A stretch of 64,000 nucleotides of DNA from Streptomyces sp. JH34 (GTDB taxonomy: Bacteria > Actinomycetota > Actinomycetes > Streptomycetales > Streptomycetaceae): contig NZ_JAJSOO010000001.1 in the NCBI RefSeq assembly GCF_029428875.1, positions 372,001-436,000 of the forward strand. Direction: 5' to 3'. This document shows positions 40,737 through 49,533 of the stretch, piece by piece (the stretch's first letter is position 1; each line of letters starts with the position of its first letter). A program made the translations under genes and the position numbers. A model generated the notes under the pieces. That model did not search any database. It was given only the letters and a program-made list of their open reading frames with translations, and was not told where the DNA came from.

Positions 40737-41126
40737 ATGAGCACCGTAGAGCTCACCAAGGAAAACTTCGATCAGGTCGTGAGCGACAACGAATTCCTGC
40801 TGATCGACTTCTGGGCTTCCTGGTGCGGTCCGTGCCGGCAGTTCGCCCCGGTCTACGACTCGGCGTCCGAGCGTCACCCCGACCTGGTCTTCGCCAAGGT
40901 CGACACCGAGGCGCAGCAGGAACTGGCGGCGGCCTTCGAGATCCGGTCGATTCCCACCCTGATGATCGTCCGTGACAACGTGGCGGTCTTCTCCCAGCCC
41001 GGGGCGCTTCCCGAGGCGGCGCTGGAGGACGTCATCGGCCAGGCGCGCAACCTGGACATGGACGAGGTGCGCAAGTCCGTCGAGGAGCAGAAGCAGGCGC
41101 AGCAGGCGCAGCAGGAGCCGCAGTAG
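40737..41126 (+). CDS. thioredoxin
   Basis: A 129-aa thioredoxin with the active site Cys30-Gly-Pro-Cys33 in FWASWCGPC and the cis-Pro in IRSIPTLMI. The fold covers residues 1-110; a Gln-rich tail (QKQAQQAQQ) extends it. A purine-rich stretch (GGAAGAGG) is the ribosome site. It is expected to reduce protein disulfides in the cytoplasm using thioredoxin reductase encoded elsewhere. A strong terminator follows. Confidence 0.93.
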   Translation: MSTVELTKENFDQVVSDNEFLLIDFWASWCGPCRQFAPVYDSASERHPDLVFAKVDTEAQQELAAAFEIRSIPTLMIVRDNVAVFSQPGALPEAALEDVIGQARNLDMDEVRKSVEEQKQAQQAQQEPQ

Positions 41127-41154
41127 TCCCTGCCCACGCGCGGCAGACGTGGTG

Positions 41155-41181
41155 AGGGCCCGGCCGTGGCGGCCGGGCCTT
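41155..41181 (+). terminator. thioredoxin gene terminator
   Basis: GGCCCGGCC-GTGGC-GGCCGGGCC (9 GC pairs) extended by two weaker pairs ending in TT. Confidence 0.85.
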
Positions 41182-41222
41182 CGTCATGCGCCACACGCCG
41201 CCACACGCCGAAGGTGCCGCGC

Positions 41223-41582
41223 TCATCCGCTCCCCGGCTGTCCGGCAGCGGTGGAGCCCCCCTCGGGTGGTTGCTGCGGCGCCTCGCCGCCGGCGTCGTA
41301 CTCCTCGGCTCCCCCGGTCCCGCGGATGCGTTCCGCGATCCGGACCGTGAGCCCGTAGTCGATCTCGGCGCCGTCCACGAGCAGGGCCTCCACGGTGTGC
41401 GTGGACGGGTCGACGTCCGCCTCCATGCCTCCGCCCGCGTATCGCGGGTAACCCGATGCCCCGGTCTGCCCGGTGGCCGCCACGACTGCGGAGCGGATGG
41501 CGGTACCTGGCTCGGGGGCCCCTGCGTCGGGCTCCTCCGGTTCCGGGAACAGCAGGATCTCGTAGCTCTGCGGATGGCTCAT
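41223..41582 (-). CDS. hypothetical acidic protein
   Basis: A 119-aa protein of no recognised family. It starts SHPQSYEILLFPEPEEPDAG, has a central beta-like stretch (THTVEALLVDGAEIDYGLTV) and an acidic, Gly/Gln-rich tail. No signal peptide or membrane helix. There is no ribosome site before ATG 41582, but TAGCGT 12 bases upstream would suit a leaderless transcript. Conserved hypothetical proteins of this look are common in streptomycetes. Confidence 0.55.
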   Translation of the reverse strand: MSHPQSYEILLFPEPEEPDAGAPEPGTAIRSAVVAATGQTGASGYPRYAGGGMEADVDPSTHTVEALLVDGAEIDYGLTVRIAERIRGTGGAEEYDAGGEAPQQPPEGGSTAAGQPGSG

Positions 41583-41642
41583 GCCGACGACGCTAGACAT
41601 CCGGGCGCGGCCCCGCACGTCGTGGCACCGGAGTGGCCCCGG

Positions 41643-42671
41643 TCAGCTGGATTCGCGTGCCACCACGGCGGGCCGCAGCAGATGGTGCCGCTCCGGCGAG
41701 CCTCCGGGGTTCTGTATGAGCCGGTCGATCATCTCGGCCGGCGGCTGCTCGGAGGTCAGTTCCATCGCTACGCTGCTGAGCCGGGGCCGCAGGAGCCTGC
41801 CGAGCATCAGGTCGTCGGCTCCGATCACGGCTGTCTCGCCGGGTATGCCGACGCCGGCGTCCTGGAGCGCGCGCATCAGCAGCATCGCGTACTCGTCGTT
41901 GTAGGCGAACACGGCGTCCAGGCCGAGCGTCGGCCACCGGGCGGCGAGGTCCGCGGCCGATTCCTCCTCGTACCGCAGGGACAGCGGCTTGATGCTCGCG
42001 TACGTGTTCGATTCCCGCGCGGCTTGCACCGCTCCGGCGAGGCGTGGCCCGGCGAGCAGGGCGTGGCCGGGTTCCTGCGGCATGACCACTCCGATCCTGC
42101 GCCGCCCCCGCGAGAGCAGGTGCCGGACCGCGCCTCCGCCGACCTCCCGCTGGTCCACGACGAGGGCGTGCGCACCGTCCACCGGCCGGGGGCCGAGGGT
42201 GATGACGGCCTTGGCTCCGGAGCGGGTGAGGACGCCAATGCCGTACGGGGTGAGCGTCAGGCCGCCGGGGGACACGACGGCGACCGGGCGGAGCTCCGCC
42301 CAGGCCCTGGCCGCGTGGTCCGCGTCCGGACCGACGCTGCCGTACCGCACGACGGTGTAGTCGAGGCGGCGCAGACCCGATTCGAGCTGGGTGAGGAAGC
42401 GCTGGTACGCGGGGCCCGCCGGGGTCTGCGCGGCGGGCAGCAGCACCATTCTGGAGTGCCCGGCCCGAAGGCTCCGTGCCGCCGCGTGGGGGACGTAACC
42501 GAGGTCCGCGGCGGCTTCCCTGACACGGCGGCGCGTGGGGTCGGTGATCCGGACGGTCGTGTTGTTGTTCAGCACGTAGGACACGGTGGCCCGGGAGACC
42601 CCCGCGAGCCGCGCCACGTCGGCGCTGGTCGGTACGGAGGTGCCGGCGGGCTGATCGGGTAACTGGCTCAT
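41643..42671 (-). CDS. LacI-family transcriptional regulator
   Basis: A 342-aa repressor with N-terminal HTH (about 13-60: TSADVARLAGVSRATVSYVLN), hinge and periplasmic-binding-protein-like ligand domain (about 75-340; GGAVRHLLSRGRRRIGVV, FAYNDEYAM, VIGADDLMLGRLL). Such proteins usually bind sugars and repress neighbouring catabolic genes, but no sugar gene adjoins it. It could act on a distant target such as the LacI-type site at 20348. The start at 42671 is the ATG nearest the HTH. Confidence 0.88.
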   Translation of the reverse strand: MSQLPDQPAGTSVPTSADVARLAGVSRATVSYVLNNNTTVRITDPTRRRVREAAADLGYVPHAAARSLRAGHSRMVLLPAAQTPAGPAYQRFLTQLESGLRRLDYTVVRYGSVGPDADHAARAWAELRPVAVVSPGGLTLTPYGIGVLTRSGAKAVITLGPRPVDGAHALVVDQREVGGGAVRHLLSRGRRRIGVVMPQEPGHALLAGPRLAGAVQAARESNTYASIKPLSLRYEEESAADLAARWPTLGLDAVFAYNDEYAMLLMRALQDAGVGIPGETAVIGADDLMLGRLLRPRLSSVAMELTSEQPPAEMIDRLIQNPGGSPERHHLLRPAVVARESS

Positions 42672-42964
42672 GGCGTCGGGCAGTCTCCCAGACCCGTGCA
42701 CCCGTCCGGTGGGCCGGGGCACCGTCCCGGGGCGGGGGAATCAGCCACCGGTGGGGGCGGAGCCCGGCGGGCGCGGTTCGCGAGGAGGGTGGTAGCGGCC
42801 GGGAGCTGACGCCGCGCCAGGAACCACGGGCGTCGGGGGCGCTGCGAGCAGTCCGGCGGACGTGCCGGCGTGTGACGGTGAATGAGGTGGTCATGGGGCC
42901 GACCTGCGGTCCGTTCCGCCGACCCGCCCCGCGGACCGGGCCGTACAGGTTCTACGGTGTTGCG

Positions 42965-43429
42965 ATGACGTTCGAGCACAACCACAGCAGCGACAGCACG
43001 ACCGACTTCCCCGGCCGCAGCGGTCCGGCGGCCACCGCGGAGGCCGAGCCACGCGAGGTGGGGCCCGTCCGCACCTCGTACGCCCCCGACCGGGACGGCG
43101 ATCCGGACCCGGGTGAGATCGTGTGGACCTGGGTGCCGTTCGAGGAGAACGACGGCCGGGGCAAGGACCGGCCGGTTCTCGTGGTGGCCCGGGAGGCCAA
43201 GGGCACCCTGCTCGCCGTACAGCTGTCCAGCAAGCAGCACTACGGCGACCACGAGTGGGTGTCCCTGGGCGCGGGCCCGTGGGACAGCTCGGGGCGGCCG
43301 TCCTGGGTGGATCTGGACCGGGTGCTGCGGGTGCACGAGGACGGGATGCGGCGCGAGGCCTGTGCGCTGGACCGGGGCAGGTACGACCTGGTCGTGGAGC
43401 GGCTGCGGGAGCGCTACGGCTGGAGCTGA
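42965..43429 (+). CDS. PemK/MazF-like toxin-family protein
   Basis: A 154-aa protein. Residues 45-150 match the PemK fold: GEIVWTWVPFEENDGRGKDRPVLVV followed by LLAVQLSSKQH and the C-terminal strand/helix (ALDRGRYDLVVERLRERY). MazF-type toxins are ribosome-independent RNases. The N-terminal 45 residues are polar and probably disordered. No antitoxin gene is visible upstream, so it may be a domesticated or solitary member. TACGGT seven bases before the ATG suggests a leaderless transcript. Its 3' end overlaps the convergent PARG-like gene by 16 bp. Confidence 0.78.
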   Translation: MTFEHNHSSDSTTDFPGRSGPAATAEAEPREVGPVRTSYAPDRDGDPDPGEIVWTWVPFEENDGRGKDRPVLVVAREAKGTLLAVQLSSKQHYGDHEWVSLGAGPWDSSGRPSWVDLDRVLRVHEDGMRREACALDRGRYDLVVERLRERYGWS

Positions 43430-44250
43430 CCGCCGAACTCCCGGACGAACGCCGCCCGGACGGCGGAGTCGGGATCACGGTCCGGGACGCCGAGGACGAT
43501 CTGTTCGAAGTGCCCCGCGAACCGCCCGCCACCCGTGAGCAGGGCGCGGAAGGCACCGGCCACCTCGGCGGGATCGTTCATGAAGACGCCGCAGCCCCAC
43601 GCGCCCAGCACGAGGCGCCGGTAGCCGCGTACGGCGGCGACTTCGAGCACCCGTTCGGCACGGCTCGCCAGTGCGGGGCGGATGCGGGGGACCAGTCCGG
43701 GGTCGCGGCGGCGGACGACTCCGGCGTTGGGCGCGGGTGAGGTGAGGAACCCGGCGAGGTACGGGGATTCCAGCAGCCTTCCCCGGTCGTCGCGGAAGAC
43801 GGGAACGCCGGGTGAGTGGATGACCCGGTCGGTGTAGAGGGCGCTGCGTTCGGCGCGGTGGTGCGCGTAGAAGTCCGGGGCGCGCAGCAGCGTGGCGTAC
43901 AGCGCGGAGCCGCGGCACAAGGACTCCTCCTGGGCCTGCGCGCCGTTCAGGTAGCCGCCGCCCGGATTGCGGGCGGAGGCGTAGTTCAGCACGGCGACCT
44001 TGCCCGCCGCATCACCCGTCATCCGTCGCGCCGCCTGCAGACTCGTCTCGGCGGTCACCTCGACGACCGGACTGCGGTCGGTGTCCAGGGCGGCCACGGG
44101 CACGGGCTCGGGACCGTACAGCCGGGTGCCGGAGAGCGCCGTGGCCAGTGCGCGCTCGATCGACACCTCACGACCCTCGGGCGTGCGGTAGCGCCCGGCC
44201 CGGACGATGGACTCGGTCTCCCGCGCGATCCCGCGCAGCCGTGCGCTCAC
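43414..44250 (-). CDS. bacterial PARG-type ADP-ribose hydrolase (TIGR02452 family)
   Basis: A 278-aa macrodomain-like protein. The PARG signature GGG-x7-QEE is present (GGG 97-99, QEE 107-109, within NPGGGYLNGAQAQEES), followed by RGSALY and the GAWGCGVFMND phosphate-binding loop. Bacterial PARGs remove ADP-ribose chains or ADP-ribosyl groups from proteins or nucleic acids. The GTG at 44250 has GGGGGAG in front. It is convergent with the PemK-like gene, with overlapping 3' ends. A pairing of a toxin-like RNase with an ADP-ribose eraser is worth noting, but a functional link is inference. Confidence 0.85.
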   Translation of the reverse strand: MSARLRGIARETESIVRAGRYRTPEGREVSIERALATALSGTRLYGPEPVPVAALDTDRSPVVEVTAETSLQAARRMTGDAAGKVAVLNYASARNPGGGYLNGAQAQEESLCRGSALYATLLRAPDFYAHHRAERSALYTDRVIHSPGVPVFRDDRGRLLESPYLAGFLTSPAPNAGVVRRRDPGLVPRIRPALASRAERVLEVAAVRGYRRLVLGAWGCGVFMNDPAEVAGAFRALLTGGGRFAGHFEQIVLGVPDRDPDSAVRAAFVREFGGQLQP

Positions 44251-44401
44251 CGTCGCTCCCCCGTGGTGTGGTGCATACGGGGCATGCTGACCGTCGCGGC
44301 GGCATGGACGCAAGCGGATTTCCGTCGCCGGGGGGCACCCTTGTGCGAACTCCCGGTAAGGGTTTGGGTGGGAAGGAAACACTCTCTGGAGGAGGCCCAG
44401 C

Positions 44402-45700
44402 ATGCCCCCGGACACTCTCGGTCAGCACGGCCCGCCCGTCGACGCGACACCGCTCGGCGAGGAGGAGGCGGAGGATCTGCTCCGCGGCATATGCTTCAAG
44501 ACGGGACCGCCCCGGACGGTCGGTGTGGAGCTGGAATGGCTCATCCACGACCGTGAACAGCCCGAGGTCGCCGTCTCGCCCGACCGTCGGCGCGCCGCGG
44601 CCGAAGCGGTGCGCGCGACCCCGCTCGACGCGGCGCTGACCTTCGAACCAGGTGGCCAGCTGGAGCTGAGTTCCCGGCCCAAGGACTCCCTGATGGCGTG
44701 CGTCGACGCCACCGCCGCGGACCTGGCCTCCGTGCGCGACACCCTGGCCCGGTCCGGGCTGACCCTGGCCGGCATCGGGGTGGACCCGTGGAATACGCCC
44801 CGCCGTCTGCTGCGCGAGCCGCGTTACGACGCCATGGAGGCCGCCCTCGACCGTTCGGGTCCCGCCGGCCGGGCCATGATGTGCAGCTCCGCCTCCGTCC
44901 AGGTGTGCCTGGACGCCGGTGAGGAGGAACCGGGCCCGTTGGGTTACGGACGGCGATGGCAGCTCGGCCACCTGCTGGGCGCGGTGCTGGTGGCCGCGTT
45001 CGCCAATTCGCCGTTCCGGCAGGGGCGGCGCACCGGCTGGCAGTCGACCCGCCAGGCGCTGTGGGCGGATCTCGATCCGGCCAGGACGCTCGCGCCGCAG
45101 GGCCGTCTCGCGCCCCGCGACGCATGGGCGGCCCATGTGCTCGCCACTCCCGTGATGTGTGTCAGGAACGCCGACGGCCCGTGGGACGTGCCCGAGGCAC
45201 TGACCTTCCGGGACTGGATCCGTGGCGGAGGGCCGCGGCCACCGGTGCGGGCCGACCTCGACTACCACCTCACGACCCTGTTCCCCCCGATCCGCCCGCG
45301 CGGGCACCTTGAGATGCGCATGATCGACGCCCAGTCCGGCACCGACGGCTGGCTCGTGCCCCTGGCCGTCACCACCGCGCTGTTCGACGATCCGGAGGCG
45401 GCGGAAACCGTGTACCGCACGGTGAAACCGCTGGCCGAGACCGCGGGCTCTCCTCCCGCCCCGCGCAACCCGCTCTGGACCGCCGCGGCCCGCGACGGAC
45501 TGCGTGACCCGGAGCTGGCGGCGGCGGCAGCGGTCTGCTTCACAGCCGCGCTGGAAGCCCTGCCCAGGCTCGGGGCGAGCGACCACGTCCTCGCGACGGT
45601 CGCCGCCTTCGACGAGCGCTACGTCGCCCGTGGCCGATGTCCGGCCGACGATCTCCCCGACCCGGCACAGGAGCCTCACGGAAAGGGCTTGGTCCGATGA
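44402..45700 (+). CDS. egtA: glutamate-cysteine ligase EgtA
   Basis: A 432-aa GCS2-type ligase that makes gamma-glutamylcysteine, the sulfur donor for ergothioneine synthesis. GVELEWLIHD (about residues 41-50) and EPGGQLELSS are the glutamate/ATP-binding motifs of the family; RGHLEMRMID is conserved near the C-terminus. GGAGGAGG lies six bases before the ATG. First gene of a four-gene operon: its TGA overlaps the egtB start (ATGA). Confidence 0.92.
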   Translation: MPPDTLGQHGPPVDATPLGEEEAEDLLRGICFKTGPPRTVGVELEWLIHDREQPEVAVSPDRRRAAAEAVRATPLDAALTFEPGGQLELSSRPKDSLMACVDATAADLASVRDTLARSGLTLAGIGVDPWNTPRRLLREPRYDAMEAALDRSGPAGRAMMCSSASVQVCLDAGEEEPGPLGYGRRWQLGHLLGAVLVAAFANSPFRQGRRTGWQSTRQALWADLDPARTLAPQGRLAPRDAWAAHVLATPVMCVRNADGPWDVPEALTFRDWIRGGGPRPPVRADLDYHLTTLFPPIRPRGHLEMRMIDAQSGTDGWLVPLAVTTALFDDPEAAETVYRTVKPLAETAGSPPAPRNPLWTAAARDGLRDPELAAAAAVCFTAALEALPRLGASDHVLATVAAFDERYVARGRCPADDLPDPAQEPHGKGLVR

Positions 45701-47037
45701 CTGACACACCCGCTCCGCACACCGGTCAGGAAACCGACGCGGAGACCCTGCGCGAGCGCGCCCTGGCCGCGCTCCTCACCGCCCGCGAGCGCACCGCCCT
45801 GCTCACCGACAGCGTCGACGACCACGAACTCACCGCGCAGCACTCCCCCCTGATGTCGCCCCTGGTGTGGGACCTCGCGCACATCGGCAACCAGGAGGAG
45901 CTCTGGCTGCTGCGGGCCGTGGGCGGCCGCGAGGCGATGCGCCCCGAGATCGACGGGCTGTACGACGCGTTCGAGCACTCCAGGGCCAGCCGGCCCTCGC
46001 TGCCGCTGCTGGCACCCGCGGAGGCGCGGACGTACGCCGCCGACGTGCGCGGCCGGGCGCTGGACGTCCTCGGCGGCGCTCCGCTGCACGGCGGGGGCCG
46101 CCCGCTGGAGCGTGCGGGCTTCGCCTTCGGCATGGTCGCCCAGCACGAGCAGCAGCACGACGAGACGATGCTGATCACACATCAGCTCCGTTCCGGACCG
46201 GCGGTGCTCGGCGCCCCGGAGCCTCCGGAGCCCCTCGCCGGCGGCGGGCTCCCCGCGGAAGTGCTGGTTCCCGGGGGGCCCTTCACCATGGGGACCTCCA
46301 CGGAGCCCTGGGCGCTGGACAACGAACGGCCCGCGCACCGCCGTGAGGTCGCGGCCTTCCACATCGACACGGCCCCGGTCACGTGCGGCGCCTACCAGGC
46401 CTTCATCGAGGACGGCGGCTACACCGAGGAACGCTGGTGGGCGCCGGAGGGCTGGGCGATGATCCGCGAGCACGATCTGACCGCACCCCTGTTCTGGCAC
46501 CGCGACGCCGGGCAGTGGCTGCGGCAGCGCTTCGGGGTGACCGAGCCGGTACGGGCGGACGAGCCGGTGCTCCACGTCAGCTGGTACGAGGCGGACGCCT
46601 ACGCCCGCTGGGCGGGCCGGCGCCTGCCGACCGAGCCGGAGTGGGAGAAGGCGGCCCGCCACGACCCCGGATCGGGGCGCTCGCTGCGCTACCCGTGGGG
46701 TGATGAGGACCCGACGCCCGAGCGGGCCAATCTGGGCCAGCGCCATCTGCGGCCCGCCGCAGCGGGTGCGTACGCCGCGGGCCGGTCCCCGGCGGGCGCG
46801 GGCCAGCTCATCGGCGACGTGTGGGAATGGACGTCGAGCGACTTCCTGCCCTATCCCGGTTTCGTGGCGTTCCCCTACCGCGAGTACTCGGAGGTGTTCT
46901 TCGGCCCCGGGCACAAGGTGCTGCGCGGCGGCTCGTTCGCCGTGGACGCCGTCGCCTGCCGTGGCACGTTCCGGAACTGGGACCTCCCGGTCCGACGCCA
47001 GATCTTCTCCGGTTTCCGTACGGCGAGGGATGCCTGA
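45697..47037 (+). CDS. egtB: ergothioneine sulfoxide synthase EgtB
   Basis: A 446-aa non-haem iron enzyme that joins gamma-glutamylcysteine to hercynine with O2. The N-terminal DinB-like bundle holds the three iron His ligands: His62 (DLAHIGN), His150 and His154 (AQHEQQHDE). The C-terminal FGE-sulfatase domain (about 185-446) shows VPGGPFTMG, HVSWYEADAYARWAGRRLPTE and GNVWEW-like GDVWEW, ending FRNWDLPVRRQIFSGFR. Starts in the egtA stop; its own stop overlaps the egtC ATG (TGATG). Confidence 0.94.
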   Translation: MTDTPAPHTGQETDAETLRERALAALLTARERTALLTDSVDDHELTAQHSPLMSPLVWDLAHIGNQEELWLLRAVGGREAMRPEIDGLYDAFEHSRASRPSLPLLAPAEARTYAADVRGRALDVLGGAPLHGGGRPLERAGFAFGMVAQHEQQHDETMLITHQLRSGPAVLGAPEPPEPLAGGGLPAEVLVPGGPFTMGTSTEPWALDNERPAHRREVAAFHIDTAPVTCGAYQAFIEDGGYTEERWWAPEGWAMIREHDLTAPLFWHRDAGQWLRQRFGVTEPVRADEPVLHVSWYEADAYARWAGRRLPTEPEWEKAARHDPGSGRSLRYPWGDEDPTPERANLGQRHLRPAAAGAYAAGRSPAGAGQLIGDVWEWTSSDFLPYPGFVAFPYREYSEVFFGPGHKVLRGGSFAVDAVACRGTFRNWDLPVRRQIFSGFRTARDA

Positions 47038-47792
47038 TGTGCCGCCATATCGCATACCTCGGCCCTTCCGTGCCCCTGGGCGAGCTGCTGGTCTCCCCCT
47101 CGCACGGGCTTGTGCGCCAGTCCTGGGAGCCCCGGCGCCAGCGGCACGGCACGGTCAACGCCGACGGCTTCGGGGTCGGCTGGTACGCGGAGGGTGACCC
47201 GCTCCCCGGCCGCTACCGCAGGAGCGGGCCCGTCTGGGGCGACGAGACCTTCGCCGATCTGTCCCGCGTGGTGCGCAGCACGGCGCTGCTGGCCGCCGTC
47301 CGGGACGCGACGTTCGCGGGGGCGGACGGGGAGGCCGCCGCGGCACCCTTCGCCGAGGGGCGTCTGCTGTTCAGTCACAACGGCGCGGTCCGGGGCTGGC
47401 CGGGCTCCCTGGCACCGCTGGTACGGGCGCTGCCGCCGGAGCGGCTGCTCGCCCTGGCGGCGCGGAGCGATTCGGCCCTGCTCTGGGCGCTGATCCTGCA
47501 TCGCACGGCGCAAGGTGACGAGATAGGGCAGGCGGTCGCCGACACCGTCCTGGATGTCGGCGCCGCCGCCCCCGGCTCACGCCTCAATCTGCTGCTCACG
47601 GATGGTTCCACCATCGTGGCGACCACGTGGGGCGACTCCCTCTGGTATCTCCACGAACCCGGCCACCGCACGGTGGTGGCCTCCGAGCCGTACGACGACG
47701 ATCCGTACTGGCGCGAGGTCCCGGACCGCACTCTGCTGGCCGCGACGCGCACCGATGTCCTGCTGACCCCGCTCAAGGAGCCGACCGCGTGA
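47037..47792 (+). CDS. egtC: gamma-glutamyl-hercynylcysteine sulfoxide amidohydrolase EgtC
   Basis: A 251-aa Ntn-type class II glutamine-amidotransferase-like hydrolase that removes glutamate from the EgtB product. The nucleophile Cys2 is exposed after Met removal (MCRHIAYLG). NADGFGVGWY and LFSHNGAVRGW are substrate-pocket motifs of the fold. The length is normal. The GTGA overlap with egtD keeps the operon coupled. Confidence 0.93.
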   Translation: MCRHIAYLGPSVPLGELLVSPSHGLVRQSWEPRRQRHGTVNADGFGVGWYAEGDPLPGRYRRSGPVWGDETFADLSRVVRSTALLAAVRDATFAGADGEAAAAPFAEGRLLFSHNGAVRGWPGSLAPLVRALPPERLLALAARSDSALLWALILHRTAQGDEIGQAVADTVLDVGAAAPGSRLNLLLTDGSTIVATTWGDSLWYLHEPGHRTVVASEPYDDDPYWREVPDRTLLAATRTDVLLTPLKEPTA

Positions 47793-48751
47793 GTCCCTTC
47801 CAGCTGACCCGCACCCTGCCTGCGGACGCGACGGACGCGGCGCTGCGCGCCGATGTGCTGAGCGGTCTGACACAGCAGCCCAAGACGCTGCCGCCCAAGT
47901 GGTTCTACGACGCGCGCGGCAGCGACCTCTTCGAGGAGATCACCCGTCTGGACGAGTACTACCCGACGCGTGCCGAACGGGAGATCCTGATCGCCCGTGC
48001 CGGTGAGATCGCCGCGGCGTCCGGGGCCCGGACCCTGATCGAGCTGGGGTCGGGTTCCTCGGACAAGACGCGGCATCTGCTGGACGCCCTGCCGGCGCTG
48101 CACACGTACGTGCCGGTCGATGTCAGTGAGAGTGCCCTCGCGGGCGCTGCCGAGGCCCTGCTGGCCGAGCGTCCCGGGCTCTCCGTGCACGCGCTCGTCG
48201 CCGATTTCACTCATGTCCTGGAACTGCCCGAGAGCCCCGGCCCCCGGCTCGTGGTGTTCCTCGGCGGGACACTGGGAAATCTCCTTCCCGCGGAGCGTGC
48301 CGAGTTCCTCCGGTCCGTGCGGGCGCGGCTCGCACCCGGGGACGGGCTCCTGCTCGGCACGGACCTGGTCAAGGACGAGGCGACGCTCGTCGCGGCGTAC
48401 GACGACGTGGCCGGGGTGACGGCCGCGTTCAACAAGAACGTCCTGTCGGTGGTGAACCGTGAGCTGGGGGCGGACTTCCCGCTCGAGGACTTCGCGCATG
48501 TGGCCGTCTGGAACCCGGCCGAGGAGTGGATGGAGATGCGGCTGCGGGCCCGCCGGGCCCTGACGGTCAAGATCCGCGAGCTGGATCTCGTGGTGCAGTT
48601 CGAGGAGGGTGAGGAACTCCGCACGGAGATCTCCGCGAAGTTCCGTGAGCGGAAGGTGCGGGAGGAACTGGCGGCGGCGGGCCTGCGGCTGGATCAGTGG
48701 TGGACGGACGCGGCGGGCAGGTTCGCGCTGTCGTTGGCGACGGCTGACTGA
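47789..48751 (+). CDS. egtD: histidine N-alpha-methyltransferase EgtD
   Basis: A 320-aa SAM-dependent trimethylase that converts histidine to hercynine, the first intermediate of ergothioneine. IELGSGSSDKTRHLLDAL is the SAM motif, FLGGTLGNLLP the family hallmark, and KWFYDARGSDLFEEI the N-terminal motif. GTG start in the egtC stop codon. No egtE (C-S lyase) follows, so that step must be encoded elsewhere. Its last 58 bases overlap the convergent olsA gene. Confidence 0.94.
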   Translation: MSPFQLTRTLPADATDAALRADVLSGLTQQPKTLPPKWFYDARGSDLFEEITRLDEYYPTRAEREILIARAGEIAAASGARTLIELGSGSSDKTRHLLDALPALHTYVPVDVSESALAGAAEALLAERPGLSVHALVADFTHVLELPESPGPRLVVFLGGTLGNLLPAERAEFLRSVRARLAPGDGLLLGTDLVKDEATLVAAYDDVAGVTAAFNKNVLSVVNRELGADFPLEDFAHVAVWNPAEEWMEMRLRARRALTVKIRELDLVVQFEEGEELRTEISAKFRERKVREELAAAGLRLDQWWTDAAGRFALSLATAD

Positions 48752-49533
48752 GCGGCCCGCGCCAGTGCCCGCCGGTCGGACTCATGGCCGGCGGGCACCG
48801 GCGGCAGGATCCGGATCTCGGCGACGAGCCCGGCGGCGGTCACCACGCGCCACAGCGAGGCGGCGAGCGGGTCGTCCCCGACGAAGGCGGCGGCCCCCGC
48901 CGTGTCCGTCCCCGCCGTCCGGTAGCTGATACGGACCGGGCGGACGGCGGAACCGGCGTCGATCGCCGCCTGGAAGGCGGCAGGTCTGAATCTGCCGCCC
49001 CCGCCGCGGCCGCACCAGGTACTGCCCTGCGGGAACACCGCGACCCGCGATCCGGAGGACAGCGCCCCGGCGAGGGTCCGCACCGCGCCCGGCAGGGCCC
49101 GCAGCCGGTCCCTCTCGATGAACAGCGTGCCGCCGAGTGCGGCGAACGGCCCGAGCAGCGGCCAGTGCCGTATCTCGCTCTTGGCGACCATCCGGGCGGG
49201 CAGCACGGCGGCCACGAGGGGGATGTCCAGCCATGAGACGTGGTTGGCGACCACGAGCTCCCCCGCCGGCGGGCGTGCACGGCCGGCCGGACACCCGGTG
49301 ATCCTTACGCGTACGCCGAAGGCTCGTACCACGGCGTACGCCCACCGGCGGGTCAGCGCGTCCCGGTGAGCAGGTGGCAGGAGCAGCACCACGGGCACGG
49401 ACATCACCCCGAGGAGGCTGAGGGAGCAGCCGGCGACCAGGAGGGCCAGCGCGGGCAGCGGAGCGCGTCCGGCTCCCTCGTGGTGCGCGCAGTCGCGTGG
49501 GGTGCAGGGGGCGACGGGCAGCCAGGCGCTCAT
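48694..49533 (-). CDS. olsA: 1-acyl-glycerol-phosphate acyltransferase, OlsA-type
   Basis: A 279-aa membrane acyltransferase. It carries the HX4D motif (NHVSWLD, about residue 95), the second block GTLFIERDR and the third block FPQGSTW, with hydrophobic N-terminal helices (LALLVAGCSLSLLGVMSVPVVLLL). Paired with an OlsB-like gene it most likely acylates lyso-ornithine lipid; a general PlsC role is the alternative. ATG 49533 overlaps the stop of the upstream gene (ATGA). Its 3' end runs 58 bp into egtD. Confidence 0.85.
   Translation of the reverse strand: MSAWLPVAPCTPRDCAHHEGAGRAPLPALALLVAGCSLSLLGVMSVPVVLLLPPAHRDALTRRWAYAVVRAFGVRVRITGCPAGRARPPAGELVVANHVSWLDIPLVAAVLPARMVAKSEIRHWPLLGPFAALGGTLFIERDRLRALPGAVRTLAGALSSGSRVAVFPQGSTWCGRGGGGRFRPAAFQAAIDAGSAVRPVRISYRTAGTDTAGAAAFVGDDPLAASLWRVVTAAGLVAEIRILPPVPAGHESDRRALARAAQSAVANDSANLPAASVHH
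48765..48798 (+). terminator. egt operon terminator inside antisense olsA
   Basis: Perfect 11-bp stem (48765-48775 / 48788-48798) with a 12-base loop, 14 bp after the egtD stop. It lies within the olsA coding sequence read on the other strand. Confidence 0.65.
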
